Assembly: GCA_035505955.1 (NCBI GenBank)
Contig: DATJQH010000097.1
Coordinates: 1 to 23,482 of the forward strand
Length of the DNA stretch: 23,482 nucleotides
Reading direction: 5' to 3'
Source: Fen-999 sp035505955
GTDB lineage: Bacteria; Pseudomonadota; Gammaproteobacteria; Burkholderiales; Rhodocyclaceae
Of this stretch, positions 22,875-23,482 are shown one piece after another. Made by a program: the position numbers and the translations under genes. The notes under the pieces were generated by a model. The model worked only from the letters and a program-made list of their open reading frames with translations, made no database searches and was not told the DNA's origin. Numbering within the stretch: the stretch's first letter is position 1; every line of letters begins with the position of its first letter.

Positions 22875-22878
22875 TGTC

Positions 22879-23163
22879 ATGAGCATGCCGATCGAACTGC
22901 ACGCCTACATGGGCATGGCCGAGTACTTCCGCGAGCAGCAGTGGCCCAACCCGCGCGCGCTCGAAATCGCCGGCGAACTGACGGGGCCGCAGCTCCTGCA
23001 GCAACTCGGCGTCGCGCCCGAGCGCGTCGAAGTCATCTTCGTCAACCGCAAGGCCTACGCGGCCGACATCGCCCGCATCCGTCCCGGCGATCGCGTTGCC
23101 CTCGTGCCGCCCGGCGTGCCCGGGCCGCACCGCTTCCTGCTCGGGTTCAAGAACCGGAACTGA
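22879..23163 (+). CDS. MoaD/ThiS-fold protein without a terminal Gly-Gly
   Basis: 94 residues. The second half follows the beta-grasp pattern (VIFVNRKAYAADIARIRPGDRVALVPPG), but where MoaD ends in Gly-Gly this protein continues with VPGPHRFLLGFKNRN. Without a free diglycine it is unlikely to carry a thiocarboxylate unless it is processed. It starts four bases after the CCG-protein stop and is probably co-transcribed. It may be a structural or regulatory subunit of the AOR2 system. Its stop codon TGA is the first three bases of dispersed repeat copy 6. Confidence 0.8.
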   Translation: MSMPIELHAYMGMAEYFREQQWPNPRALEIAGELTGPQLLQQLGVAPERVEVIFVNRKAYAADIARIRPGDRVALVPPGVPGPHRFLLGFKNRN

Positions 23164-23190
23164 AAGTCAGCCCGCGTGGTACGCCGTGCG
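23161..23190 (+). repeat. Dispersed 30-base repeat, copy 6 (between convergent genes)
   Basis: AAAGTCAGC, then CCGC, then GTGGTACGCCG. Its initial TGA is the stop codon of the MoaD-like gene. Here it can fold: CCCGC (23171-23175) pairs with GCGGG (23188-23192). It occupies nearly all of the 34-base space between convergent genes. Confidence 0.7.
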
Positions 23191-23197
23191 GGTGTGC

Positions 23198-23482
23198 CTA
23201 CGCCGGTGCCGGCGGCTCGATCGGTTCGGCGATCGCCGGAGCCAGGTTGCACTTGAGGCAGCGCGATCCTTCGGCGCGCGCATCGGCCTCCGTGAAGGCG
23301 TGCTCCACCTCGTTCCAGTTCCTGCGCTCGGCCGGTGTGACCTTGAGCGGGTGCAGGCGGTGCAGGTGATTGAATCCGGTGTCGCAGCCGAGGAAGGGCG
23401 AGGTGTGCCAGCCGTCGGGCAGGAGCTTCTCCTCGATGTCGCCGTCGCCGCCCAGCTGGCGGTCCATGGCCGCCGCGGCGCG
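23198..23482 (-). CDS. GltD-like FAD/NAD(P) oxidoreductase, C-terminal fragment
   Basis: The minus-strand frame is open from the right window edge to the TGA at 23198-23200, giving 94 residues. RAAAAMDRQLGGDGDIEE resembles the end of the NAD(P)-binding domain in GltD-type flavoproteins (glutamate synthase small subunit and relatives), and the tail has GSRCLKCNLAP, a cysteine pair. The beginning is outside the window. The family moves electrons between NAD(P)H and Fe-S partners; next to AOR2 and a CCG protein it could be part of the same electron chain, but it is convergent with them and may be a separate operon. Confidence 0.7.
   Translation of the reverse strand, partial: RAAAAMDRQLGGDGDIEEKLLPDGWHTSPFLGCDTGFNHLHRLHPLKVTPAERRNWNEVEHAFTEADARAEGSRCLKCNLAPAIAEPIEPPAPA

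Noticed and set aside
1..23482. tRNA, rRNA, CRISPR arrays, transposases and integrases
   Set aside because: None were seen; no cloverleaf, spaced direct repeats or recombinase motifs were recognised by eye.

Overview
The window is GC-rich, gene-dense DNA that looks like a denitrifying betaproteobacterium of the Azoarcus/Thauera/Aromatoleum or wider Rhodocyclales type. This placement is inferred from gene content (nitrous oxide reductase maturation genes, tungstate import and an AorABC-type aldehyde oxidoreductase) and not from a marker gene. No rRNA, tRNA, CRISPR array, transposase or phage gene is visible.

Layout. (1) 1-4221, plus strand: end of a nos cluster, with the C-terminus of a NapH/NosH-type membrane Fe-S protein, then nosF, nosL, nosY, a TlpA-like thioredoxin and nosD. 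The genes overlap or nearly touch, except for a roughly 95-base gap before nosD. (2) 4222-5165, minus: a Sco1/SenC copper chaperone preceded by a small exported protein of unknown function. (3) 5462-6496, plus: a GAF-GGDEF diguanylate cyclase. (4) 6581-9667, minus: a small ferredoxin, an AcoR-type AAA+ regulator whose GAFTGA loop is missing, and a Cys-containing exported protein. (5) 9802-13195: a ModE-like regulator fused to a ligand-binding domain, divergent from tupABC (tungstate ABC importer). (6) 13196-18441, minus: operon aorA-aorB-aorC-moaD-moeA, a tungsten aldehyde oxidoreductase with its electron-transfer subunits and cofactor genes, with a perfect FNR-type palindrome upstream. (7) 18552-19262: two small unknown genes, divergent from one another. 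(8) 19269-23163: a second AOR-family enzyme with its own MoaD-like gene, divergent from a GlpC/HdrD-like CCG-domain iron-sulfur protein and a third, unusual MoaD-like protein. (9) Right edge: C-terminus of a GltD-like FAD/NAD(P) oxidoreductase, minus strand.

How it fits together. TupABC would bring in tungstate, MoeA would load it into molybdopterin, and the MoaD-like proteins would supply pterin sulfur or a dedicated variant of that step. The metal cofactor would serve two AOR-family enzymes. The first has the AorABC layout (four-cluster ferredoxin, catalytic subunit, FAD/NAD subunit). The second has a CCG protein as likely redox partner and may be a less well described tungstoenzyme module. 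The FNR site and the nos genes agree with low-oxygen, denitrifying growth.

The main structure that genes do not explain is a dispersed repeat of about 30 bases (AAAGTCAGC, four variable bases, then GTGGTACGCCG). It occurs six times in both orientations: three copies between genes and three inside protein-coding sequence.
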